Below are positions 28,361 through 37,888 of a stretch of DNA of 64,000 bases, piece by piece. The DNA comes from Myxococcales bacterium. GTDB taxonomy: Bacteria > Myxococcota_A > Polyangia > Fen-1088. Under the pieces are notes generated by a model. It was not told the DNA's origin. It saw only the letters and a list, made by a program, of their open reading frames with translations, and made no database searches. Positions within the stretch are counted from its first letter, which is position 1. The number at the start of each line of letters is the position of its first letter. Made by a program: the position numbers and the translations under genes. Location of the stretch: the NCBI GenBank assembly GCA_022184915.1, contig JAGTJU010000001.1, positions 1,614,057-1,678,056 on the forward strand, given 5' to 3'.

Positions 28361-28591
28361 TCAGCTGGCTTTGGCTTTGCAGCCGTCCTTGCCCTTGCAG
28401 CCGCTCTTGTCCTTGTCGTCCTTGGCCTTGCAGCCGTCCTTGCCCTTACAGCCGTCCTTGCCCTTGCAGCCGTCTTTCTCGGCCAGCAGTTGCTTGCCAT
28501 CGACTGCTGTGTCGGCGGAGGCGGTGAGGGGGAGGCCGGCGCTGAGGAAGCCTGCGGCCATGGCTGCGATCAAAGTGCCCTTCTTGCTCAT
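28361..28591 (-). CDS. Exported Cys/Lys/Asp-repeat precursor peptide, bufferin/oxazolin-like metallophore
   Basis: The 76-residue product begins MSKKGTLIAAMAAGFLSAG and has a Sec signal ending near TASA (residues 22-26). The rest is almost only K, D, G, C and A. Five cysteines (42, 48, 54, 65, 71) sit in GCK units: KDGCKG, KDGCKG, KDGCKA, a KDDKDKS spacer, SGCKG and KDGCKA. An AGGAG site 9 nt before ATG 28591 supports the start. It heads the operon with DUF692 and DUF2063 genes, the arrangement of BufABC and HvfABC. Known HvfA peptides have EGKCG repeats and BufA1 has four conserved cysteines; this repeat fits neither. Expected role: periplasmic copper or other soft-metal binding after Cys modification. 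Confidence 0.85.
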   Translation of the reverse strand: MSKKGTLIAAMAAGFLSAGLPLTASADTAVDGKQLLAEKDGCKGKDGCKGKDGCKAKDDKDKSGCKGKDGCKAKAS

Positions 28592-28933
28592 TTTCGTTTG
28601 CTCCTGTACTCGTTTTGGGGATGGGGGTGGCGGCCGTCGTTCGACGGCTTCGGAAGCGTTCGCTCCAAGGTCGCCCCGGCCGTCCCAGGCAGCGCCTCGT
28701 CGTGCACTGCCTTGGACGAAAGGGGATACGGGGGGATTCGGTTCGGGTTACGGGAATTTTCGTTCTTCGTTCGCGCTGCCCCGTACAGCCTAGAACGCCG
28801 GGGCGAGCATACCGTCGCCCGAGCCGGTCGGGCAATCCACCCCCCCCCCCGAGGGCCCGGGGTGTCGAATTCCCGGAGGTCGGCGAGTTCACGGTTTACC
28901 TGGCGGAAGGGGTGGGCATAATCGCCCCCTTCC
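28592..28933. other. 342-bp gap between divergent metallophore operon and recCBD
   Basis: No gene is seen. The part next to the precursor gene holds its ribosome site (ACAGGAG on the minus strand). A run of ten C lies at about 28838-28847. Near the recC start a hairpin is present (28905-28933). Promoters for both operons should be here; none matches the sigma-70 consensus well. Confidence 0.5.
28905..28933 (+). promoter_or_regulatory. Stem-loop abutting the recC GTG start
   Basis: GGAAGGG (28905-28911) pairs with CCCTTCC (28927-28933), with an inner GGC/GCC pair and loop ATAATC. The stem ends on the base before the GTG start codon at 28934, and no free Shine-Dalgarno sequence lies within 12 nt. 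An in-frame TAA at 28919 rules out an upstream start. The structure could limit recC translation. Confidence 0.4.
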
Positions 28934-31900
28934 GTGTCCGCGCCCGTCATCACCACCCACTACAGCAATCGGACCGAGGTTCTGGTGGAGGACTTGGCCC
29001 GTGTCGTGGCGTCGCCCCGGGGGGGCCCTTTCGCCCGGGAGACCATCGTGGTTCAGGGCCGGGGCATGGCGGCCTTCCTCACCCAGCAGCTGGCCGCGCG
29101 GCTCGGCGTGTGGGCAAACCCGGATTTCAGCTTCCCCCGCCGGTATGTCGAGCGGTGTCTGCAGGCGGTGATGGGCGAAGAGGTCTCGGGCGGCACCGTC
29201 TCCGAAGACAAGCTGACCTGGCTCGTACTGGCGGCCTTCGAGACCTGTCTCGACGCGCCGGTGTTTGCGCCCCTGCACCGCTACCTGCGCCAGGACCCCC
29301 AGCATCGCAAACGCTTTCAGCTGGCGCGCCGCCTGGGGACCCTCTTCGATCGATACCTCACCTACCGTCCCGAGATGATCCGCGCGTTCTCGGCGGGGGC
29401 GGACGCGGGGCTCGCCTCCGACCAGCTGTGGCAAGCGGCGCTGTGGCGCATCGTGGAACCCAAGCTCGAGGGGCGCCACGGGGCCGCGCGCGAGCCTCTG
29501 TGGCACGAGCGCCTGGCGGCCTTGTCCGCTCGTCCCGCGGCGCTGCCGAACAGGGTGTGCCTGTTCGGCATCTCGAGTCTGCCGCCGCAGTACGTGCGCG
29601 TGGTGGCGGCGGCCAGCCGCCTGGTCGAGACCCACCTCTTCGTGTTTTCTCCGAGCGACAAGGATTGGTGGAACAGCGCCGATCGCAGGAGCTGGGCGCA
29701 GGCGTTGTCCGAGGGCGCCGATCCGGTCGCACGCTACTTCGACAAAGGGCATCCCCTGGTGGCGTCGTGTGGCGCGGTGGGGGCCGACTTTCGCCGTGTG
29801 CTCACCGAAACTTTCGAGGCGTTGCAGATCGGCGAGGCGGTGCACGAGCGCTTCGCGAGCCCGCCCCTCACGTCGAACCTCAGCCGGCTGCAAGCCGATA
29901 TCTTCGCTTTGCAGCCGTCCGCTCCCGTGAGTGCCCCCCCTCCGCCGCCGCGAAGCCGCAAGCGCCCGCAGCGCGCAGAGGCACAGATGGCTTTGCCCTT
30001 TGCCCCCGCCGCGCCTTCCGAGCCGGCCGCGTCTTCAGACTTCGTGGCCGACGAGAGCCTGACCGTTTTGGCCTGCCACGGGCCCATGCGGGAGGTGGAG
30101 GTGTGCCGCGATCACCTGCTGGCCTTGCTCACGCGCACGCACGATCCCGTGCGGCCTCACGAGGTGGTGGTGATGATGGCCGACGTGGAGACCTACGCGC
30201 CCTTCGTCGAAGCGGTGTTCGGCGAAGATCCGGCTTCGCCGACGTACATCCCCTACCGCATCGCCGATCGCGCCTTGCGCACGGAGAGTCCCTTGGTGGA
30301 TGCGTTCTTTCGAGCGCTGGACCTGGTGGGCTCCCGGCTGACCGCGCCGGCGGTGCTGGACGTGCTGAGCGCGCGGGCTCTCGAGGCCCGGCTAGACCTT
30401 TCGGATCTCGATCGGGTGGCCACCTGGGTTGTGGACGCGGGGATCCGCTGGGGTTTGGACGAGGCGCATCGTCAGGCGCACGGCCAGCCGGCCACCGCGC
30501 AGAACACGTGGCGCTTCGGCATCGACCGGCTGCTGCTGGGGTACGCGATGCCGGCCGATGGTCAGGCCACGTTCGCCGACGTGTTGCCTTACGACGAAGT
30601 CGAGGGCAAAGCGGCGGCGGAGCTTGGCACCTTCGTCGCCTTCGTCGAAGAGTTGTTTGCGCAGCTGCGCGCGCTCGAGGAGCCACGGCCCGTGGCAACG
30701 TGGCGAGAGGACTTGCTCCGTTTCCTCGAGCACCTGGTGGGACGCGGGGAAGAGACGGATCGCGAGCATCAGATCCTGCGTGAAGGGCTGGCTGCGCTCG
30801 CGTCCGAGGCGGCTGAGGCGGCGTTTTCGGCGCCCCTCGCGCTCGGCGTGGTGCGCGCGTGGCTCGAAGAGCGGGTGGAGGCGGCCCTGCCCGAGCGCGG
30901 CTTTTTGGCGGGTGGGGTCACGTTTTGCGCCATGGTGCCCATGCGCTCGATTCCCTTCCGCGTGGTGTGTCTTTTGGGCATGAACGACGGTGTGTTTCCC
31001 CGCGCCACCCGGCCGCCGCCCTTCGATCTGGTGGCACGTGGGCCGGAGGGCCCAAATCCCGGCGATCGGGATCGTCGGCTCGATGATCGCTACCTCTTTC
31101 TCGAGACCCTCTGCGCTGCGCGGGAGCGGCTGATCATCACGTACACCGGGCAGAGCATTCGGGACAACGCCGTACGCCCGCCCTCCGTGTTGGTGAGTGA
31201 GTTGCTGGACGCGCTCGCAGGCCCCGATCCCCGTCGCCGCGATGTCATCGAACACGCCCTGGTGGTGCGGCACCCGCTGCAGGGGTTCTCCCGCCGCTAT
31301 TTCGACGGCGGCGACGCGCGCTTGTTCACCTTCGCGAAGGCCGCTGCCGAGCGCGAGGTGCAGCCCGAGGCTGCGCCCGCCTTTTTTTCGCGGGTGTTGC
31401 CGCCCATGCCGCACGAGGGCCAGGTGGCGCTGCCGGAGCTCCTGCGCTTTTGGCAAGACCCCCTCCGGTTCCTGCTGCAGCGACGGGTGCGTGTGGACTT
31501 CCCCGAAGGCGCCGCCGACATTCCGCACCGCGAGCCCACCGTGCTGTCGCCGCTCGACAAATACGACCTGGGGTCCCGCTTGCTGGCGCTGGCGGGCGAT
31601 GCCTCGGGGCGTGAACGGACAAACACGCTCGTGCGGGCCACGGGGCTCTTGCCCCTGGGGGCGCTGGGCACCGTTGCGCTCGAAGCTTTGGGTGAAGAGG
31701 CCGAAGCCGTGGCGAAGCTGGCCCGCGCGTTGGCCACGGGACCTCGGGCGCCTTTGCACTTCGATCGTCCCCTCACCTCGCGCCTTCGCCTCGTGGGAAG
31801 TTTGAGCCCGCTCTTTGCGACGGGGCTCGTGGCGCATCAGTTTGGGCGCATTCGGTGGCGGCAGCAGATGAGCGCGTGGCTTCGCCATCTGGTGCTCAAC

Positions 31901-32317
31901 TGGCTTGCGCCGAAGGGCGTTGCCTTGCTCACGACGCTCGTGGGACGCGCATCGGGCGAAGCGGCGGAAGCCGTGCAATGGACGCCCGTGGAACAGGCCG
32001 AAGATCACCTGTCGGCCCTGGTGGAGCTGTTCTTTCAGGGTCAAAACGCGCCGCTGCGGTTTTTGCCCGAAGCCTCGCTGGCCTTTGCCGAGGCGCAGCT
32101 CGCCGAGGGCGGCAGGAAAAAGGATCCGATGGCGGTGGCCGTGAAAGGTTACGAAGAACGGGCGAAGTTCGCCCTTCATTGGAACCGCACGCTGCCCGAG
32201 GGCGCGCCCCCGTTCGAGGACCTCATCACTGAGGGGCCTGCCTTCGAGGTCTTGGCGCTGAGCGTGGGGCGGCCGCTCTTGGCCCACCGCAAAGCGTGGA
32301 AGGAGGGCGCCTCGTGA
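28934..32317 (+). CDS. recC: Exodeoxyribonuclease V gamma subunit
   Basis: The 1127-residue RecC recognises Chi and splits the DNA strands in the RecBCD helicase-nuclease. The N-terminus (HYSNRTEVLVEDLARVV, then IVVQGRGMAAFLTQQLAARLGV) is typical, followed by FPRRYVERCLQAV, an inactive helicase-like core with HGPMREVEVCRDHLLALL and PYRIADRA, then VCLLGMNDGVFPR and RDRRLDDRYLFLETLCAARERLIITYTG. A Pro/Arg-rich linker sits around residues 330-360. The start is GTG 28934. It overlaps recB as GTGA. Order recC-recB-recD with no recA or recG neighbours suggests a single operon. Confidence 0.93.
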   Translation: MSAPVITTHYSNRTEVLVEDLARVVASPRGGPFARETIVVQGRGMAAFLTQQLAARLGVWANPDFSFPRRYVERCLQAVMGEEVSGGTVSEDKLTWLVLAAFETCLDAPVFAPLHRYLRQDPQHRKRFQLARRLGTLFDRYLTYRPEMIRAFSAGADAGLASDQLWQAALWRIVEPKLEGRHGAAREPLWHERLAALSARPAALPNRVCLFGISSLPPQYVRVVAAASRLVETHLFVFSPSDKDWWNSADRRSWAQALSEGADPVARYFDKGHPLVASCGAVGADFRRVLTETFEALQIGEAVHERFASPPLTSNLSRLQADIFALQPSAPVSAPPPPPRSRKRPQRAEAQMALPFAPAAPSEPAASSDFVADESLTVLACHGPMREVEVCRDHLLALLTRTHDPVRPHEVVVMMADVETYAPFVEAVFGEDPASPTYIPYRIADRALRTESPLVDAFFRALDLVGSRLTAPAVLDVLSARALEARLDLSDLDRVATWVVDAGIRWGLDEAHRQAHGQPATAQNTWRFGIDRLLLGYAMPADGQATFADVLPYDEVEGKAAAELGTFVAFVEELFAQLRALEEPRPVATWREDLLRFLEHLVGRGEETDREHQILREGLAALASEAAEAAFSAPLALGVVRAWLEERVEAALPERGFLAGGVTFCAMVPMRSIPFRVVCLLGMNDGVFPRATRPPPFDLVARGPEGPNPGDRDRRLDDRYLFLETLCAARERLIITYTGQSIRDNAVRPPSVLVSELLDALAGPDPRRRDVIEHALVVRHPLQGFSRRYFDGGDARLFTFAKAAAEREVQPEAAPAFFSRVLPPMPHEGQVALPELLRFWQDPLRFLLQRRVRVDFPEGAADIPHREPTVLSPLDKYDLGSRLLALAGDASGRERTNTLVRATGLLPLGALGTVALEALGEEAEAVAKLARALATGPRAPLHFDRPLTSRLRLVGSLSPLFATGLVAHQFGRIRWRQQMSAWLRHLVLNWLAPKGVALLTTLVGRASGEAAEAVQWTPVEQAEDHLSALVELFFQGQNAPLRFLPEASLAFAEAQLAEGGRKKDPMAVAVKGYEERAKFALHWNRTLPEGAPPFEDLITEGPAFEVLALSVGRPLLAHRKAWKEGAS

Positions 32318-35300
32318 GCCGAGACCAGGGATTCGACCCGTTCAGGGTTGCCTTGGCCGGACGAAACGTCGTTGATGCCAGCGCCGGCACGGGAAAGACC
32401 TACGCAATCACGACGCTGGTGGTTCGGCTTTTGTTGGAGCGGCGTTTGCGCGTGCGGGATGTGCTGGTCGTCACCTTCACCGAGGCGGCCACGGCGGAGC
32501 TGCGGGACCGTGTGCGCCGGCGCCTGCGCGACGCCTGGGAGGCCGTGGTGGCCGCGGAGACGGGTTTACCCCTGACCTCGGAGCTCGGGCGCTACGTGGC
32601 CGAGCGCAGGAGCCGCGCAGGTCTGGCCGAAACGGATCGCGCGTGGCTCGAGCTGGCGCTCGAAGAGATCGACGAGGCGCCCATTTCCACGATCCATGGG
32701 TTCTGTCAGCGGGTGCTTTCCGATGCAGCCCTCGAAAGTGAAGTGCCGTTCGAGGCCGAGCTCATCGCCGATGGCCGCCCGCTCCGGGACGAGGCCGTCT
32801 TCGACTTTCATTCTCGCGATCTGGCCGCCTTGCCGCTTTCACAAGCCAAGGCCGTCTGTGACGCCGTTGACCTGAAGTTCTGGCAGGGCCTGGCCGACAA
32901 GGCGCTCTGCAACCCCGAGGCGCGCATTCTGCCGTCCCGGCACGACGATCGCGAGCAGGCCCTCGCCCTGGCCTTGGACCGGCTTCGTGCCTCCTGGCAT
33001 CGCGCCGAGGTGCAAGCGGCCCTCGCGCAGCATCCTCATTTCACGAAGCCACCCAGCCCGCAGTGGGTGCCCAAGTGGTTGGCCCAGATCGAAGAGCTGC
33101 TCGCAAGCCCAGAACCTCCCGCAGACTTGCCGAACGGGGTGAGACAGCTGTGCCGGACGGCCCTCGCGAACCGCTCGCGGGAAGGACGTGCCCCGGCGCA
33201 CCCCGTCTTCGAGGCGCTCGATGCCCTTGCGGAGCTGGAAGGCCCGGGCAGCCACATGGACCCACCGGCGGTGCTCGCGGCCAAGCGCCGCTTCGTGCAG
33301 TTCCTCGCAGACGAGCTGCCCCGGCAAAAGCTGGCAGCCGGTACCATGACCTTCGACGATCTGCTGCTGCGGCTACGGGACGCTCTTGCGGGGGCTTCGG
33401 CCGCCTCCTTGGTGGCCGCCGTGAGGCGCCAGTTCAAGGCGGCGCTGATCGACGAGTTTCAGGACACGGACCCCGTGCAGTTTGCGATCTTCGAGGCGTT
33501 CTTCGCCGAAGCGCCCGGGCCGCTCTTTTTGATAGGCGATCCCAAACAGGCCATCTACAGCTTTCGCGGCGCCGACGTGAACGCGTACCTGAGCGCCGTT
33601 CGTCGCGCGCACACGCAGCACCACACGATGGCCGTCAACTGGCGCTCGGATCCGCGCTTGATCAACGCCGTGAACGCGCTGTTTGCGCCGCGGCCCGAGG
33701 TGCCGGCCCCTTTTTTCATCGACGGTATTTCCTTTTCGCCCGTGGGGCCGCGGCCAGACGCCCGCGACGTCTGCGAGGCGGGTGACCGCTCCGGCCCGCT
33801 CGAGGTCTTGCTGGGTGAGCCTTCCGACATGCAAGAGGAGCGGATCGCGGCGCTGGTCGCCGCAGACATCTGCCGCCTGTTGAACTCGGGCGCTCGCATC
33901 GCGGGGGCCCCGGTGCGCCCCGCCGACGTGGCGGTGTTGACCCGCTCCAACGGTCAAGCCGTGCAGGTGCAACAGGAGTTGCGGCGCTTGCAGATCCCTG
34001 CCGTGTTGCTGGGCGACAAGAGCGTATTCGATGCGCCGGAAGCCACCGAGCTTTTGACCGTGTTGGCCGCCATCGTGGAGCCCACGAACGCCGCGGCTTT
34101 GCGCCGGGCCCTGGCCACCGAGCTCCTCGGGCTGTCGGCGCCCGAACTCGTAGCGCTCGAAGACGACGCTGAGGGGTGGGCCACGTGGTCGGAACAGTTT
34201 CGCGGCTGGCACGAGGTGTGGCTGTCCACGGGCTTCGTGCCGATGTTCCGAAGGTGGCTGGCCCACGAGCGGGTCCAGCCGCGGCTTTTGCGGCTCCCCG
34301 ATGGAGAGCGACGGATCACGAACTTGCTGCACCTGATGGAGCTCGTCCACCGTGCCGCCGAGGCGCATCACCTGGGCCCCGCGGGCGTGCTGCATTGGCT
34401 CTCCCATGCGCCCACCCGGGCGGACGGCGGCATGGCGCCCGAAGAGGCGCAGATCCGGCTCGAGAGCGACGAGGCCGCCGTGAAGCTCACGACGGTTCAT
34501 CGTGCGAAGGGCCTCGAGTACCCCGTGGTGTACTGCCCATTCGTGTGGCGGGACTTCTTGATGTTGCCTTCCGATCGCGCCGTGCTTCGCTTTCACGACG
34601 AAGAGGGAAAAACGGTCCTGGATCTCGGTTCGGCCCAGTTCCCGCAGCACATGCACAAGGCGCGCCTCGAGGGGCTGGCCGAGAACATCCGCTTGCTGTA
34701 CGTCGCGCTCACGCGGGCGAGACACCGGTGCACGCTGGTGTGGGGCTACGGCAACAACTTCAAGGAATCTGCGCTGGCCTCCTTGCTGTTCCCGCTGGCC
34801 ACCCGGCAAGCCGATAGTGACTACTGGGCGCCCGATCCCTTTGGCCATTTGGGCAAGCTTTCGTTGGAGGATCTGCGGCCGCCGCTTTCCGCCTGGAGCG
34901 CGCGCTGCGACGGCGCCGTCACGGTTTTCCCGCTGGCGGGCGACGACGTCGCTCCCTACCGCGTGCACACCACACCCATGCCTCTCGGGCCTGCGCGGAC
35001 GGTGGAGGCGCGCATCGAAGATTGGCGCCGCACGACCAGCTTCTCGGCGATGATCGCTGCTGCCGCTCACGGCACGTGGGTCGCCGGGGACGAGGAGGGT
35101 GGGCGCGACCGGGACGAGGGCAGCCTCGACGACGAACGCACGGGGCGCGGAAGCGCAGAGGTGCCGCTAGCCACGTTCCCGCGCGGCGCGAAGGCGGGCA
35201 ACTTCTTTCATGCGCTGCTGGAGACAGTCGACTTTGCGGCGGAGGCCGAGGGACACACTGAAGCCGTGCGGGCGCAACTGGCCCTGCATCGTTTTCCCGC

Positions 35301-35928
35301 GGAACCTTGGGGCGACACGTTGCCGCTCGTGCTCGCGGACCTCATGCGCACGCCGCTGCCTCTTGACGAGGGCCACGTGCGCCTGTGCGACGTGCCGCCC
35401 GAAGAGCGGGTGTCCGAGCTCGAGTTTGCGCTGCCCTTGCTTCCCGCGGGGCAGCGCCTGTCAGGCGCGTTGGCCGATGCGTTCGCGTGCGACGCGGAGA
35501 CCGAGGCGGAGCGCCTTTACGCCACGCGTGTGGGGCAGTTGCCGCTCGGCACCTTGCAGGGATTCGTCAAGGGCTTCGTCGACCTGGTGTTCTCGTGGCA
35601 GGGTCGCTACTACGTTGCGGACTACAAGACCAATCACCTGGGGCCGCGGTTTTTACACTACGGAGCCGAGGCGCTGGGACAGGCCATGGTGAACGGTCAC
35701 TACTTTTTGCAGTCGCATCTTTACGCCCTGGCGTTGAATCGGCACTTGGCGCGCACCGCGGCGTCCTACACCTACGAGGCCCACTTCGGCGGTGTTCTCT
35801 ATCTCTTCTTGCGAGGCATGAGCCCGCGCGCGCCGCGCGGTACGGGCGTGCATTTTCACCGACCCTCCTTGGCCCGCATGCAGGCGCTGGATGCGGCGTT
35901 CGGAGGACCTCGGGCGGTGAAGACATGA
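32314..35928 (+). CDS. recB: Exodeoxyribonuclease V beta subunit
   Basis: The 1204-residue RecB has a UvrD-type 3'-5' helicase: Walker A SAGTGKT at 23-29, VTFTEAATAELRDRVRRRL, IDEFQDTDPVQF, IGDPKQAIYSFRGADV, and VKLTTVHRAKGLEYPVVYCP. It ends in a PD-(D/E)xK nuclease, with GFVKGFVDLVF and YYVADYKTNHLG (D1103, K1105). All key residues look intact. The start is GTG 32314 because AAGGAGGG at 32300-32307 is placed for it; GTG 32296 is upstream of that site. The stop overlaps recD as ATGA. It works with RecC and RecD in double-strand break repair and foreign DNA degradation. Confidence 0.94.
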   Translation: MSRDQGFDPFRVALAGRNVVDASAGTGKTYAITTLVVRLLLERRLRVRDVLVVTFTEAATAELRDRVRRRLRDAWEAVVAAETGLPLTSELGRYVAERRSRAGLAETDRAWLELALEEIDEAPISTIHGFCQRVLSDAALESEVPFEAELIADGRPLRDEAVFDFHSRDLAALPLSQAKAVCDAVDLKFWQGLADKALCNPEARILPSRHDDREQALALALDRLRASWHRAEVQAALAQHPHFTKPPSPQWVPKWLAQIEELLASPEPPADLPNGVRQLCRTALANRSREGRAPAHPVFEALDALAELEGPGSHMDPPAVLAAKRRFVQFLADELPRQKLAAGTMTFDDLLLRLRDALAGASAASLVAAVRRQFKAALIDEFQDTDPVQFAIFEAFFAEAPGPLFLIGDPKQAIYSFRGADVNAYLSAVRRAHTQHHTMAVNWRSDPRLINAVNALFAPRPEVPAPFFIDGISFSPVGPRPDARDVCEAGDRSGPLEVLLGEPSDMQEERIAALVAADICRLLNSGARIAGAPVRPADVAVLTRSNGQAVQVQQELRRLQIPAVLLGDKSVFDAPEATELLTVLAAIVEPTNAAALRRALATELLGLSAPELVALEDDAEGWATWSEQFRGWHEVWLSTGFVPMFRRWLAHERVQPRLLRLPDGERRITNLLHLMELVHRAAEAHHLGPAGVLHWLSHAPTRADGGMAPEEAQIRLESDEAAVKLTTVHRAKGLEYPVVYCPFVWRDFLMLPSDRAVLRFHDEEGKTVLDLGSAQFPQHMHKARLEGLAENIRLLYVALTRARHRCTLVWGYGNNFKESALASLLFPLATRQADSDYWAPDPFGHLGKLSLEDLRPPLSAWSARCDGAVTVFPLAGDDVAPYRVHTTPMPLGPARTVEARIEDWRRTTSFSAMIAAAAHGTWVAGDEEGGRDRDEGSLDDERTGRGSAEVPLATFPRGAKAGNFFHALLETVDFAAEAEGHTEAVRAQLALHRFPAEPWGDTLPLVLADLMRTPLPLDEGHVRLCDVPPEERVSELEFALPLLPAGQRLSGALADAFACDAETEAERLYATRVGQLPLGTLQGFVKGFVDLVFSWQGRYYVADYKTNHLGPRFLHYGAEALGQAMVNGHYFLQSHLYALALNRHLARTAASYTYEAHFGGVLYLFLRGMSPRAPRGTGVHFHRPSLARMQALDAAFGGPRAVKT

Positions 35929-37775
35929 AGCGGGAACGACCCGACGTCCAAGACCTCTTCGGTCGCCTCGAGGCCTTTCGTTCTCGGCATCTCTTGGCCG
36001 ACATCGACGTGCAGCTGGCCCACGCCCTCGCGCGTCTTGCACCCGATGCCTCTGCCGATGTGTTGTTGGCGGCGGCGCTGGCGAGCCGGGCGGTTCAACA
36101 AGGCCACGTCTGCGTGGATCTGGCTGCGCTTGCGGGCCAGCCTCTGACCACGGAGGGTGAGGAGGCGCTGGGTGAAGAGGCGCTGCCGTCTCTGTCGGCG
36201 TGGCTTGCGTGCCTGCGTGACAGTACGCTGGTGGCCCCCGCGCCCGACGACCGCGCGCCGCGCCCCCTGGTGCTGGACGCCCGCGGCCGGCTTTATCTTT
36301 TCCGCTATGCCCGGTACCAACGATGGCTGGCAGAGGCCTTGAACGCCCGGGCGGGGAGGCTCGAGACGGTGGACGTACGAGCGTTGCGTGCAGGCCTTGC
36401 CCGCTTGTTCCCTGAAGGCGCCAGCGACGAACAGCGTCTGGCGGTGGCCGTGGCGGTGGTGCGTAACCTGAGCGTGATTTCGGGGGGACCGGGCACCGGC
36501 AAGACCTTCACGGTGGCACGCCTTTTGGCCCTGCTGCAGGAACTTGCGTGGGCCGAGGGGGGGCCTTTGCGGGTGTTGGCCCTGGCGCCCACGGGCAAAG
36601 CGGCCCAGCGCCTGGGGGAGTCGATGGCAGCCGCCGTGGCCTCGCTCGATTGTGCACCGGCGGTGCGTGAATGCCTGCTGGCGCCCACGTCGACGATTCA
36701 TCGCGCCTTGGGGTTCCTGCCGCAAACACCCACGCGCTTTCGTCATGACGCCCACAACCCTTTGCCCGCAGACGTCGTGCTGGTGGACGAAGCCTCGATG
36801 GTGGATCTCGCGCTCATGGCGAAGCTGGTCGTGGCCGTGCCTCCGCACGCGCGGCTCGTGCTTCTTGGCGACAAGGACCAGCTGGCCTCGGTGGAAGCCG
36901 GTTCGATCCTGGCTGACATCGCAGGGGAAGGGGCGTCGCCGGGTGTGTCCGCGGCCATGGCCGCCCGGCTTGGGGAGCTGGGGCTCACGGTGCCCGTGGT
37001 CGGCGGCGCGCCCGGTCTCGCAGATGGGTGCATCCTGCTCACCCGGAGCCGACGTTATGACCCCGAAAGCGGCATTGGCGCGCTGGCGCGGGCCGTGAAC
37101 GCAGGCGATGCGGCGGCGGCCGTGGCGGTCGCGGAAGCGGGGCGCGACGTGCGTCTTTTGCCTCAGGGACCTGGATTGCACGGCCGGATGGTGGACGACG
37201 TGCGGGCGGTCTTCGCAGGCCTGCGCAGCCTGCCACCACGCGAACGGCTGACGCGGCTTTCGCGCTTCAAGATCCTGTGTGCTCATCGCAAGGGGCCTCA
37301 CGGCGCCGAGCAAGTGAACCGTGATCTCGAGGCTCTGCTGGTGAGGGACGGAAGCATCGATGCCTCCCGAACGTGGTACGACGGGCGCCCGCTCTTGGTG
37401 ACCGCCAACGACCCCGTGCTGGAGCTGTGGAACGGTGACGTGGGCATCGTATGTGTCGATCCGGTGACGGGCGTGCCGCTTGCTCACTTTGCGGGCGCGG
37501 AGGGGCAGGGCACCCGTGCCTTCGCACCGGCGCGGCTGCCTCCCCACGAAACGGTTTTTGCGATGACGGTGCACAAGAGCCAGGGCTCCGAGTTCGAGCA
37601 CGTGGCCTTGCTGCTACCGGACAAACCCTCTGCCGTGCTCACCCGTGAGCTGGTGTACACCGCCATCACCCGCGCCCGCCGGCGCGTGGACATTTATGGA
37701 GCGGCCGAGGTGTTGGCGGCCGCGATCACGCGGCGGGTGCAGCGCGCGTCGGGCTTGCGCGACGCTCTCTCGTAG
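35925..37775 (+). CDS. recD: Exodeoxyribonuclease V alpha subunit
   Basis: The 616-residue RecD is an SF1B 5'-3' helicase. Visible motifs are Walker A GGPGTGKT (about 186-193), LALAPTGKAAQRLGESM, TIHRALGF, Walker B LVDEASMVDLALM, LLGDKDQLASVEAGSILADI, and the C-terminal AMTVHKSQGSEFEHVALLLP with VYTAITRARRRVDIYG. The frame stays open upstream to 35385 inside recB; ATG 35925 overlaps the recB stop and gives the usual N-terminal domain. It completes the recCBD set. Confidence 0.95.
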   Translation: MKRERPDVQDLFGRLEAFRSRHLLADIDVQLAHALARLAPDASADVLLAAALASRAVQQGHVCVDLAALAGQPLTTEGEEALGEEALPSLSAWLACLRDSTLVAPAPDDRAPRPLVLDARGRLYLFRYARYQRWLAEALNARAGRLETVDVRALRAGLARLFPEGASDEQRLAVAVAVVRNLSVISGGPGTGKTFTVARLLALLQELAWAEGGPLRVLALAPTGKAAQRLGESMAAAVASLDCAPAVRECLLAPTSTIHRALGFLPQTPTRFRHDAHNPLPADVVLVDEASMVDLALMAKLVVAVPPHARLVLLGDKDQLASVEAGSILADIAGEGASPGVSAAMAARLGELGLTVPVVGGAPGLADGCILLTRSRRYDPESGIGALARAVNAGDAAAAVAVAEAGRDVRLLPQGPGLHGRMVDDVRAVFAGLRSLPPRERLTRLSRFKILCAHRKGPHGAEQVNRDLEALLVRDGSIDASRTWYDGRPLLVTANDPVLELWNGDVGIVCVDPVTGVPLAHFAGAEGQGTRAFAPARLPPHETVFAMTVHKSQGSEFEHVALLLPDKPSAVLTRELVYTAITRARRRVDIYGAAEVLAAAITRRVQRASGLRDALS

Positions 37776-37888
37776 GTGCCACCCCTGTGCCATGTCCCCG
37801 CGTTGTCATTGAGGCGGGTGGTGAGAAGGGCTCGAAGAATTTACCTGCGTGACATGCGACAAGGTGCGGGGTTCACCGTCACCCGCAC

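Noticed and set aside
28361-28480. Short repeated DNA in the precursor gene as a CRISPR or mobile repeat
   Set aside because: The repeats are 18-bp coding units of one small gene with signal peptide and ribosome site; there are no spacers.
28838-28847. Run of ten C as a phase-variation tract
   Set aside because: It lies in non-coding DNA about 90 bp from the recC start, with no promoter that its length would clearly alter; it could also be a sequencing artefact.
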